DNA from: Aporrectodea caliginosa
Taxonomy: Eukaryota; Annelida; Clitellata; Crassiclitellata; Lumbricidae
Length of the DNA: 64,000 bases
Assembly (NCBI GenBank): GCA_020284085.1
Contig: JACEVL010000081.1
Span: 1-64,000, forward strand
Reading direction: 5' to 3'
Every line of letters begins with the position of its first letter. Position 1 is the first letter of the stretch. The translations under genes and the position numbers were made by a program. Below, piece by piece: positions 53,187 through 62,985 of the stretch. The notes under the pieces are model-generated. The model worked only from the letters and a program-made list of their open reading frames with translations. It was not told the origin of the DNA and made no database searches.

Positions 53187-54140
53187 TTGATCTATTTTCT
53201 GTCTTGTCTGCGTTGTGCGGATCCATATACACTGAGTCTTGGCTGGGTTAGCCTTAGACGATTTGAAGACATCCAGTTCTGGAATTCTTTGACAACAGCA
53301 TTCATGGCAGACACACAGCCAAGCTATTGGGTGTCCTATCCCACCAATATGCTGTGTACACGCAGGCTTACCTTCATGGACCTGCAGACACAGCTGCTGT
53401 TATGGTTCAGCGTATTCTAGAGGCTTCAGCTGCTCTTGACCGATGGTTATCCTCAAATCGCCTCCGTCTTAACCAAGACAAGACTCAGTACATATGGCTC
53501 GGTGGTCGTGCCCATCTTACCAAGATAAATGCTGACTCCCTTCGTCTTAGGTTTTCAAATATGCACTTCTCTTCCTCTGTCCGTGATCTTGGATTCATTC
53601 TTGATCCTGTTCTCTCTCTCTGTCTGATCACGTAAATAGTGTCTCACGTTCCTGCTTCTACTACCTACGCCAACTCCGTGCCATCCGCCAATCACTCATA
53701 ATACACGCTATCACGACTTTGGTCAATGCATTGATCTGTTCCAGGATAGATTATGGGAATGCGGTGTACATTGGTCTCTCCTCTACAAATACATCTAAAC
53801 TTCAGTCCATTCTAAACGCTGCCGCCCGCCTCATAGGGGCATTGCAAAGTTTGACCATATCTCCTATTTTATCCGTGACTCCCTTCACTGGCTCCCCATC
53901 CGCCAGCGCATCCAATTCAAGGTCTGTTCCCTGATGCGAAGCTGTCTTGCTGGGTCTGCTCCTCACTATCTTAGGGCGTTTTGTACCCCAGTATCTTCTC
54001 TGCACAGTCGTTCCTCCCTTCGGTCCTCGGCCCGTGGGCAGTCCTGGCCCCACCACGAAGCCGTCGCACCTTGGACCATAGGTGGCGTGAACCGCGGGCG
54101 AAGCGGTCAAAAGTGGCCTCGTTATTCCTGGCGATAAGAT
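53187..54140 (+). pseudogene. L2 LINE RT, thumb to C-terminus
   Basis: DRWLSSNRLRLNQDKTQYIW and SSSVRDLGFILDPVLSL lie at 53430-53625. CSRIDYGNAVYIGLSSTNTS and LNAAARLIG lie at 53730-53845. A decayed C-terminal stretch follows to about 54130. Multiple frameshifts. Confidence 0.8.
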
Positions 54141-54617
54141 GGTTGATTCGAGAGTGGCTGCTTGTCGACCATATGCATCGGCATGATGAATATGATTCTT
54201 CCTTCTCAACATGTGTTTAAGGTATGGCGTCATATATATAGTGTGTCGCGTATTTTGATGGTTATTCGTTTGATCGGAAAAAATCAATACAACGTGGCTT
54301 TCATGAAGACATTGAACGATAAAAAGATATTTCTATCGATTCACAATTGTATATGAAACTCCAGTCCTGTTTTGAAAGAAAATCTTTCATCATGTTTAAT
54401 GAACTAGGTGTTCGAACACGTAGGTCATGGGTTGTTCTATTATTTGATTTGCTATTAGTTTGGAATGTCGCATCGTGGCCAGATGTCATAACCATAGCCA
54501 TGTGCTTCGTTCGGACAGGAGGAGTCTATTACCCGTCTAAGCCGGAAGGTTATTACGTTTCGATGCAGAGATTCGGTGGCGTAAGCTCTGTCCAACGGAT
54601 GACCTTCATGGTTGGGA

Positions 54618-54775
54618 CTAGAGCTCTGCGCCGACTTAAAAGTTCCGGCGGCGGCGCGCCGGTCATTTCTGGTCGGCGGCGGCGGCGCGCCGCCGACCAA
54701 CAGAAATCGGCGGCGGCGGCGGCGCGGCGCGGCGTGGTCGGCGTAGTGGTCTATTTCACGCCGTTCAAAACCTCG
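54618..54775. repeat. CGG-rich repeat, copy 1
   Basis: It begins TAGAGCTCTGCGCCG and is packed with CGGCGGCGG and GGCGCGCCG. The same ends appear inverted at 58420-58550, so this is a dispersed, MITE-like GC-rich repeat rather than a CpG island of a gene. Confidence 0.6.
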
Positions 54776-54859
54776 GTTGTTGACTGGAAAACCTTTAGGA
54801 ACTGCCCCAATTTGTCAATGGTTTTCGTTGTTGCAACACTGCGAGGCGCTACCGCGCTG

Positions 54860-54908
54860 CAATGTGAAGAAGCAGAAGAAGAAGAAGAAGAAGAAGAAGA
54901 AGAAGAAG

Positions 54909-54940
<32 letters not shown>

Positions 54941-55470
54941 GAACTAGACCTAGAACAAGAAGAAGAACAAGAACAAGAGGAACAAGAACAAGAACAAGAG
55001 GAACAAGAACAAGAAGTAGAACAAGAAGAAGAACAAGAAGAACAAGAACAAGAAGTAGAACAAGAAGAAGAACAAGAAGAACAAGAAGAAAAACAAGAAG
55101 AAGAACAAGAACAAAACGAACAAGAAGAAGAACAAGAAAAAGAACAAGAAGAACAAGAAGAAGAACAAGAAGAACAGGAAGACCAAGAAGAAGAACAAGA
55201 AAAGAACAAGAACAAGAAGGAGGATGAAGAGGAGAAGAAGGAGGAAGAGGACAAAGAAAAGGAGGAGGAGGGGAAGAGGAAGAGGAGGACAAAGAGAAGG
55301 AGGAGGAGGGGAAAGAGGAGAACAAAGAGAAGGAGGAGGAGGAGGGGAAGAGAAGGACAAAAAGAAGCAGAAGGAGGAGAAGAAGGGTGACAAAGAGAAG
55401 GAGGAAAAGGAGGAGGAGGACAAAGAGAAGAAGAGGAGAGGAGAAGGAGAAGGAGAAGAGCAGTTCCTTA
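54860..55470. repeat. GAA/GAACAA/GGA polypurine simple repeat
   Basis: About 600 bases of pure-purine-biased (GAA)n, (CAA)n, (GAACAA)n and (GGA)n. Apparent Glu/Gln-rich or Ser/Leu-rich frames on the two strands are products of the repeat. Confidence 0.95.
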
Positions 55471-55474
55471 AGCC

Positions 55475-55722
55475 ATGGGTATGAAGTGTTAGCGACTTCA
55501 TTTTCTTACCCTCGGCATATGAGGGCAGGTGGCCAATCCTCTCCATCACCGACTCATCTTCCCACAGACAGTGTACGGTCAGTGTACACTTTATAGCTGA
55601 GTTGGCTAGGGTGTGCTGGTGGAACAGAAATCTAGAACCAAATTTCTGCCCTGGCAGGGAATTTGAACCCCCGACCTCTCGATTTACAGTCCAGCGCGCT
55701 AACCACTATACTATCTCGCACC
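55475..55722 (-). mobile_element. tRNA-derived SINE, family B (copy 2)
   Basis: On the minus strand the head has GATAGTATAGTGGTTAGCGC (box A) and GGGGTTCAAATTCC (box B) with a Tyr-like GACTGTAAATC loop. The body and tail match 5947-6185 (CTCAGCTAT, GGAGAGGA, AAAATGAAGTCGCTAACACT). The acceptor ends do not pair, so it is not a tRNA gene. Confidence 0.75.
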
Positions 55723-56800
55723 TTTGCGCTCAGTGGCTCTGGAAGTGTTTAAAAGTTGTGTGAGCCAACCGCAGCCAAGTGGAGACCTAAGGTGGGTAGT
55801 ATTATACATTATATCCAGTGGTATATACAGCTAGGTATTTTTTATGTAACGTAAAATGGCAATTTAGACAATCATCATGTGTTAAATAATAATCAGCGAC
55901 ATAATATGACACATACCATAAAACTTGTTTAGTCTTGATAGCTGCAAAGTCTGAGAATTACCCGAAACTTTTGGAAGCGACCTAATTCATTCTCAGCGGA
56001 AAGACCTGCACGGCTTGTTAACTGTTACATCGTAGGATTTTATCAGTTTCATCTAGGGTATTAGTCCTAGGTTTCATTTTGCTGAGAGAACGCGACTGGG
56101 ACTGGCAACACCAAAAGAATCTGAATCTAGGGCCTATGGCAAAAGTCTTGGCTTTCTCTAGTCCCATTGATGAAATATTGCCACAGCTAGTCTGATGACT
56201 CAGTGTCATTCGGTATACGTACCTCCCACTGGGCTAAGGGAAAGGTCTGTAAGACGACTGCCTAGGACATCATTCGAATCTAACCCTTTGGCCCTGAAAC
56301 TTTAACAGGCGTTGATATGTCTACTGAAAGACAGTTTCATCTTCATTAGTCCTGACAGGAGTGACAGATGCGCAGCGAACAAGACAGAGCTAGAGAGGGC
56401 GCCCCGAGAGAGGAATGCATAGGGGAGAGCATTCAGGCAAAGCGAAAAGGGAGAGGGTTACTTAGACAGAGTTGACTGATATATAGCTTAAATACTCAGT
56501 GCGTGAGCTTTCAGGGAGGAAGAGAGAGACTGGGTCAGTTCAACCCATTTTAAACTCGATAGGCCTGTATAACTACACACAACATGTAGGCACTATTTGA
56601 GTTTGAGATTTCTTGTGGGTACAATCTTTGGCTCTGTTTCACAAAGGCGCTCGTCTTTTATATAGGGGCCTAATCACTATTAACACATTGACCGCCACCA
56701 CCCTTTTAACCAACACGTCAAGCCATCATCATCATGAAGGCCTCGTGATTATCCTTTACTTCGTGATGGGGGGCAAAATATCAAATGGTGGGCCATGGTC
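55723..56800. other. No gene recognised
   Basis: No coding similarity or repeat structure that I can support. Confidence 0.5.
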
Positions 56801-56807
56801 GGAGTTG

Positions 56808-56833
56808 GCCCCTCTATCATCATCGCCACCATG

Positions 56834-56912
<79 letters not shown>

Positions 56913-57009
56913 TATCATCACCACCACCAATATCACCACCATCACCACCGCCACCACCATGATCATCATCATCATCACCACCACCACCATCCATCATGAT
57001 CATCACCAC

Positions 57010-57044
<35 letters not shown>

Positions 57045-57332
57045 CCACCACCAACATCATCATTATCATCACCACCGGCATCGCCATCATCATCATCACC
57101 ACCATCATCATTATCATCATCATCATCACCACCACCACCATCCATCATGATCATCACCATCATCATGATCATCATGATCATGATCATCATCATCATCATC
57201 ACCAACATCATCATCATTATCATCACCACCGGCATCGCCATCATTATCATCATCACCTTCATCATCACCACCACCACCACCACCACCACCATCATCATCT
57301 TCATCATCAACACCATCATCATCACCATCATC

Positions 57333-57364
<32 letters not shown>

Positions 57365-57721
57365 CACCACCACCATCCATCATGATCATTACCATCATCA
57401 TCATCATCATCATCATCACCCACAACATCATCATTATCACCACCGGCATCGCCATCATTATCATCATCACCATCATCATCATCATCATCATCATCATCAC
57501 CAACATCATCCTCATCATTATCACCACCACCATCATCATTCTCAGATCTATCATCATCATCATCATCATCATCATCGTCATCTTAATCATCATTATGATC
57601 ATCACTATCATCATCATCACCATCATCACCACCATCGTCATAACCACCACCATCATCATCGTCATCATCACCACCACCATTGATCATCATCAACATCATC
57701 ATGGTCAACACCACCATCATC

Positions 57722-57784
<63 letters not shown>

Positions 57785-58010
57785 TTCATCATCATCATCA
57801 CCATCATCATCATCACCATTATCACCATCACCACCACCACCATCCTCAACATCATCAGCACCACCACCACCATCATCATCATCACCCCAATATCATCAGT
57901 ATCATCACTACCATCATCATCACCACCACCATCATCAGCAGCAGCACCACCATCATCATCATCGTGATCAACACCACCACTACCAACATCATCATCAGAA
58001 TTATTAGGCG
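56808..58010. repeat. (CAT)n / (CACCAT)n microsatellite, ~1.2 kb
   Basis: Long (ATC)n with CACCAT, GATCAT and CCGGCATCGCCATC interruptions. A ~150-bp higher-order unit beginning CCATCATGATCATCACC and including CCGGCATCGCCATCATC is visible at least three times. His-, Ile- and Asp-rich frames are artefacts. Confidence 0.95.
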
Positions 58011-58419
58011 TGAGCCAGTGTTTGCGTGTAGCACTATGTAGGCCTATTGTACTACGAGATACCTCGTAGGTGGCGTGTACAGGAAATATTTGTGCTCAAT
58101 GTGTTAAGATTTAGGTCGCAAATAATATTTTTAATGTATCAATGCTAGACGGTAAACAGTTCTCTTTCATCCTATCGTACGGCCGGGCTAACAGACAGTA
58201 AGATACACACAGCACAACTAAATCACACACGTGGAATTCTTAAGTTTTGCAGCAACGCAACTTCCAGCAACTTCCAATCAAGTTTCGCAAAGAAAACTTT
58301 CTTATGGTTTTAAGTAGGCCTATACAAGACTTCGACTTCTATTTCGCATTGAAGCAACAATTTATGGCGAAATCATGCAAAACATGCGAAATGCAACAAC
58401 AAGAATTATACACATCAGC
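58011..58419. other. No gene recognised
   Basis: AT-rich spacer with no recognisable feature. Confidence 0.45.
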
Positions 58420-58552
58420 GTGGCATCGGCGGCGCGCCGACAAATTGTCGGCGGCGGCGGCGCCGGCGCGCCGACCGACAAAAATCGGCGGCGGCGGCGT
58501 CCAAGAAATGTCGACGGCGGCGGCGCGGCGCGGCCGGCGCAGGGCTCTAGCT
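58420..58552. repeat. CGG-rich repeat, copy 2
   Basis: It ends CGGCGCAGGGCTCTAG, the inverse of the start of copy 1 at 54618. The interior shares GGCGCGCCGACC and AAATCGGCGGCGGCGG with it. Confidence 0.6.
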
Positions 58553-58824
58553 TGGGACCCTCGAACTCGGTGTTAAGACCCATCCGCCGAAGTGTGATCA
58601 GATGGAAGGCTATTAAAGTCACCAGCGATAATTGCAGCTGGACAATGGGAAGAGAAGTGATCTCTTCTAGAGTTTCCCCGAGAGCTGACAGGAGACAATC
58701 AGGATGGCTTAGACGGGTAATAGACTCCTCCGATTAAGAACTCTCGTTTGCTGGCTTTTACCCTTATCCATAGTAGTTCAATGCTTTGTACGTAACGTGT
58801 AACGGGCCTGAATAATCGTAATCG

Positions 58825-58880
58825 TAATCAAGCATTTATATAGCGCCACTCAAAAACAGAGGCGCTCTCGATAAATCAAA
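58825..58880 (-). repeat. L2-type 3' end fragment
   Basis: On the minus strand GAGAGCGCCTCTG and GGCGCTATATAAATGC, then a (GATTAC)n tail. It could come from either L2 or the family A SINE. Confidence 0.7.
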
Positions 58881-59117
58881 TTTTACTGTAATTTGACAAC
58901 ACATGTGATAGTAGAACAGTTAGTCAGGTTGAACTTTAAAATTTCAGTAGGTTTGAAGAATTGGAAATGTCCAAAAATTTAAAAAAACACATCGTTCTGA
59001 TCATGAAAGTCTAGAAACTGCAAGCACTGCGTTAACAACAGACTTCTTTGTTGTTGTGAGGCAATAGCATTCCTATTTGCCACGGCCAAACAACTTCACA
59101 CACTTCTGAGCCGTGTC

Positions 59118-59393
59118 ATTCATTCATTCATTTCAGATATTTATATAGCGCCCCTTCAAGATTTCTACTCAGAGGCGCTCCCGACTACAGCGCGGACACT
59201 GAATCGGAGTTTCACGCCGAAGCGCATGAGCAACTGCGAGTGAAGGACTTGCCCAGGGTCCCTACGCGGCGGCTTGAGGTAGATTCGAACCCGCAACCCT
59301 CCGGCTGCAAGGCACCAAACATACCCCTTGAGGTGGATTCGAACCCGCAACCCTCCGGCTGCAAGGCACCGAACATACCCCTACGCCACCGCT
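59118..59393 (-). mobile_element. tRNA-derived SINE, family A (copy 3) with target duplication
   Basis: It is flanked by CTGAGCCGTGTC at 59106-59117 and 59394-59405. Minus-strand order is tRNA-like head, body, L2-like 3' end (GGGGCGCTATATAAATATCT) and (GAAT)n. The ~54-bp head segment with the B box is tandemly duplicated (59273-59327, 59328-59382). Confidence 0.92.
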
Positions 59394-59559
59394 CTGAGCC
59401 GTGTCGTTCACCACTCTCAACTGCTGAATTCTCTCTACCTTGTTTGTAATCCTCATTCTAGATCCATTTCTCTTGTGGAAGTGTAAGAAAGTAATCAGTA
59501 ATCTTCAGGTGTGACAGAAGTGTCAGTTTTCACTGGGTTGCAAAATCACCCAGGCAAGC

Positions 59560-59885
59560 CCCCTCCTTCAGTACCGTAGCATCACCTCTCACCTTCCTTT
59601 CACCAGGCTTTGCAGTTACTCTGTGAACAATATTCACTTTATCTGTTACTGGAAGTTGGTCTGAGAACAGTGCCAGACCTACAGCATCATCTGAAAGGTA
59701 CCACTAGTGGTTTCTAGGGCCTTCCTGGCAGCAACGCTGATCTCGGGGTCAACTGACTCATATTTTCCTAGATTAATACAAAGTGACAGATCTTGTCCTG
59801 GAACTTCATCAGCAAGTGAGGCCTTTGTCCATGCTTTTGTGTAAAGAAGGGCAACAAAGCTGCACAAATCGATGAATCTGAGTTT
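59560..59885 (-). pseudogene. Second unknown multicopy protein family, another fragment
   Basis: MCSFVALLYTKAWTKASLAD, then LSLCINLGKYESVDPEISVA and ARKALE lie at 59867-59710. After a frameshift the strand gives WYLSDDAVGLALFSDQLPVT. The last part corresponds to LSEHLVPLVLFDERV at 20804. Same family, separate decayed copy; function unknown. Confidence 0.5.
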
Positions 59886-59904
59886 CTTTCTTCTTCGTTA
59901 GATT

Positions 59905-60300
59905 GAATACTTCACGAGGTCACACGGGCTACCACAATTGCACGCCTTCTGTATGCCTCACCGGCCTGGTGGGGGTACACCTCCGCCAGCGATCGAAACG
60001 GTCTACAAAGGTTTTTACAGCGAGTCAAGCGAATGGGCTACCTCCCGCCTCAGCAACCAGATGTAGTCTGTATGATGGAAAAGGCAGACAATCAGCTTTT
60101 TCAGGCAGTCATATGGAACTCAAGTCATGTACTGCGCAGCCTTTTTCCACCGACAGTCCGACGGAGCTATGCACTGCGCCAAAGACCTCATGACTTTGAA
60201 TTGCCAAATAAAGACGATCGTAGCTTCATCCCCGTGTGCTCTTTAAGTCAATATCAAAGAGATAACCCAATCCAATCCATCGATTCATTGTCGTACTGAC
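59905..60300 (+). pseudogene. LINE RT C-terminal fragment of a third type
   Basis: The plus strand reads ARLLYASPAWWGYTSASDRN, then LQRFLQRVKRMGYLPP, ADNQLFQAVIWNSSHVLRSL, FPP and YALRQRPHDFELPNKDDRSF. This end differs from the L2 and Jockey-type ends in this window. It is open for about 120 codons with at least one shift. Confidence 0.75.
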
Positions 60301-60388
60301 ATTACACTAATAATTATAGCTATTTTCTTCTATGTGAAAAGTTGCGGTCTGTCAACTTTCTATTTTCAATAAACGAAATTATATATAT

Positions 60389-60822
60389 TGTTACGGGTTC
60401 CCTATAGCTATAACGAAGCTGAAGACTCGAATCTAGTTTTCAAGGTATAATTCTCGACAAAAACAATAAATCAACACGATACATTACCCAACCGTTGAAC
60501 GACGGTGGAAGAAAGGTTCGCTTTCAATGTGAAGAACGACCAACTAACAAGAAGTCTGTAACTCAGCAACGGGCTGACGAACATCACAAACTGAAGCACC
60601 GTAAGACTTGAAAATGGCACAAGCCACGAACTAACTTGACTACCATGCGACCCAGAGAAATCTCAGACAACCCGACTAGCGCGAAGGCTGAGTATCGGAG
60701 ATTCTCTAACCGCCCCTTTTCGTACCTCCTTATATAGCCTACTCCCCTCGGCTAAGGAACTACTCAAGGGTAACGAATGCCCATCCCAGGACCGGTTAGG
60801 ACTCAGTCATGAGACCCTAACA
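60389..60822 (-). mobile_element. Solo LTR of the Gmr1-like gypsy element
   Basis: 434 bp. On the minus strand it starts TGTTAGGGTCTCATGA and ends GGGAACCCGTAACA. It is nearly the same as the 5' LTR at 62334-62772. An ATAT flank on each side fits a 4-bp target duplication, though in TA-rich sequence. Confidence 0.88.
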
Positions 60823-61519
60823 ATATACAGTATACTTGGCCATCCAACTTGCATGGTGAATTGGCCTAGGGCTCTCCAGTGAATTATTGAAGGCTAACTT
60901 CCAAGACAACCATTTTCAGCTCAGCTCAATGAGTTCTTGGTTGTCATCTCTGATCTCTTAATCTGATTTTCTTTCAGTAAACTTCTTGAGAAAACTGAGT
61001 GCTGTTTCATGATAGGGTTCAGTGCCGGATATGACATTCAGTCCTGTATCACACTTCCCAAGCAGCTTTATATGTCTGGAAGATTGGAATATGTGGTGAA
61101 TTAGATGGACCGCAGCATAAGGTGAATACTTTGGCTAAAATCATCACATGGTGTCGGCAGGCCAACAACAGGAGCTCTCGACTATCTTGTCTTCCAGCAG
61201 AACGCGCACTCCGTTGAAGAGCTCAGTGTTGACAGATATCAAAGCTCAAGGTTTGAACTTTGTCAGTGAGTTTCCACAACTCCAGAAGATTATGAATGGC
61301 CATGGATTCATTGTATCCTGTCCCACAGGCTAATTTCGGCACACCGAAGAGTTAAAGTGTTAAATATGAGCTCTTAAATTTCATTGGCAAATGGTAAATT
61401 TGAAAATTCACTTCTGAAAACATGTCTGCCAAAAACACAGAAAGTAGACACCATGACCTTCAACAAGAACTTTACACTCTGTTCAAAATACCAGTAAGTA
61501 AGTAAGTAAGTAAGTAAGA

Positions 61520-61556
<37 letters not shown>

Positions 61557-61785
61557 TAACACAACAGAAACTATTTGAATCTCATCTCCATGGCAAATGT
61601 TGAGTTGTTGACCAAGTTATACGACATCAAGATTTACCGCTAATGCTACTATTTCTATGCCATTGAGCACCATCTTCCAGCTGGAATAAGATGCTGAAAT
61701 TGTATCTCAATAATACTGTTGACAGTTCTAACAAACTGAGAGGGTGCCTTGGTTTCTAGCTTGAACTTTGTTTTTGTGGACCACC
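60823..61785. other. No gene; (GTAA)n microsatellite at 61493-61557
   Basis: Apart from about fifteen GTAA units, I recognise nothing. The 61-residue frame at 61148 has no known relatives that I can name. Confidence 0.5.
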
Positions 61786-62220
61786 CTAAAATTCACCAGT
61801 TTGCAATATTCTAATCTGATCTAATGTTAGAATGCCGTGGAGGAGGAAAAGTTGAGCAGTATGACACTTGTAATCAGATTTAGTAATTATTCGAACGGCT
61901 CTTTTCTGTAAAATAATCAAGCGTGTAAGTCGTGAGGTGTAGTTCGAGGCCCAGACTATATTACAATATGCTAAGTACGGGTGGATTAATGAGTAATATA
62001 GGTTAGTTAAAATGTGGATGGGTAATTTATATGAAATGCGCGATAAAATACCTGTGTTTTTGGCCAATTTAATCGATATTTGAGAAATATGTTCTTTCCA
62101 GGTCATGTTTTGATCGATCACGACACCAAGAAAATTGACTTTAGTAATTTGAGGAATGAGTACACCGTCAATTAGTAGTGGGGGTGTTTGCGTATCTTGT
62201 ATTATACCAGTTGCTAACTA
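61786..62220 (-). pseudogene. Jockey/CR1-type LINE RT fragment
   Basis: NFLGVVIDQNMTWKEHISQI, then LTNLYYSLIHPYLAYCNIVW, LQKRAVRIITKSDY and LTLDQIRILQTGEF, then a stop. Same LINE type as 34986-36430. Confidence 0.8.
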
Positions 62221-62237
62221 GCACTCTGGTTTTCATA

Positions 62238-62254
62238 TAATATATATATATAGT

Positions 62255-62334
<80 letters not shown>
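62238..62334. repeat. (TA)n microsatellite
   Basis: An almost pure TA run directly upstream of the gypsy LTR; the element inserted into it. Confidence 0.95.
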
Positions 62335-62339
<5 letters not shown>

Positions 62340-62772
62340 GGTCTCATGTCTGTCATGAGTCCTAACCGGTCCTGGGATGGGCATTCGTTACCCTTGAGTA
62401 GTTCCTTAGCCGAGGGGAGTAGGTTATATAAGGAGGTACGAAAAGGGGCGGTTAGAGAATCTCCGATACTCAGCCTTCGTGCTAGTCGGGTTGTCTGAGA
62501 TTTCTCTGGGTTGCATGGTAGTCAAGTTAGTTCGTGACTTGTGCCATTTTCAAGTCTTACGGTGCTTCAGTTTGTGATGTTCGTCAGCCCGTTGCTGAGT
62601 TACAGACTTCTTGTTAGTTGGTCGTTCTTCACATTGAAAGCGAACCTTTCTTCCACCGTCGTTCAACGGTTGGGTAATGTATCGTGTTGATTTATTGTTT
62701 TTGTCGAGAATTATACCTTGAAAACTAGATTCGAGTCTTCAGCTTCGTTATAGCTATAGGGAACCCGTAACA
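62334..62772 (+). mobile_element. 5' LTR of a gypsy element with SCAN-like Gag
   Basis: It starts TATTAGGGTCTCATG, with the canonical TG changed to TA, and ends GGGAACCCGTAACA. The TATA-like TTATATAAGG is near 62427. The internal region follows to the window end, so this is a 5' LTR. Confidence 0.88.
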
Positions 62773-62774
62773 TA

Positions 62775-62794
62775 TGGGAGCTCTAGGCCGGGAT
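62775..62794 (+). promoter_or_regulatory. Primer-binding site (tRNA-Pro-like)
   Basis: TGGGAGCTCTAGGCCGGGAT lies two bases after the LTR. It resembles the proline-tRNA type site (TGGGGGCTCGTCCGGGAT) with small differences. The tRNA identity is tentative. Confidence 0.5.
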
Positions 62795-62985
62795 TTTTTT
62801 TCTCGTACGTTTGAAATTCTCATTTGTTGGTAGTACATACAACATTTAAGGTTTCGTCGAAAATTTTCGCGACGTTAAGAGAATATTTGAGGCAGAGAAG
62901 AAATTTTGAAATTAAGGGGCGTGTCTCGAGAAAATTTTGAAATTTAGACAGTTTGAGCTGGAGAAATTCAAAATACAAACACAGA

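Noticed and set aside
54347..55390. 347-codon frame with a Glu/Gln-rich tail
   Set aside because: Most of it is the CGG-rich repeat and the polypurine simple repeat; the first 90 codons show no family resemblance.
55640..55722. tRNA-Tyr-like gene on the minus strand
   Set aside because: A and B boxes and a GTA-like loop are present, but the acceptor stem does not pair and the body matches the SINE at 5947.
56808..58010. Long open frames rich in His, Ile, Asp or Met on both strands
   Set aside because: They are the six readings of a (CAT)n-type microsatellite and have no non-repetitive coding sequence.
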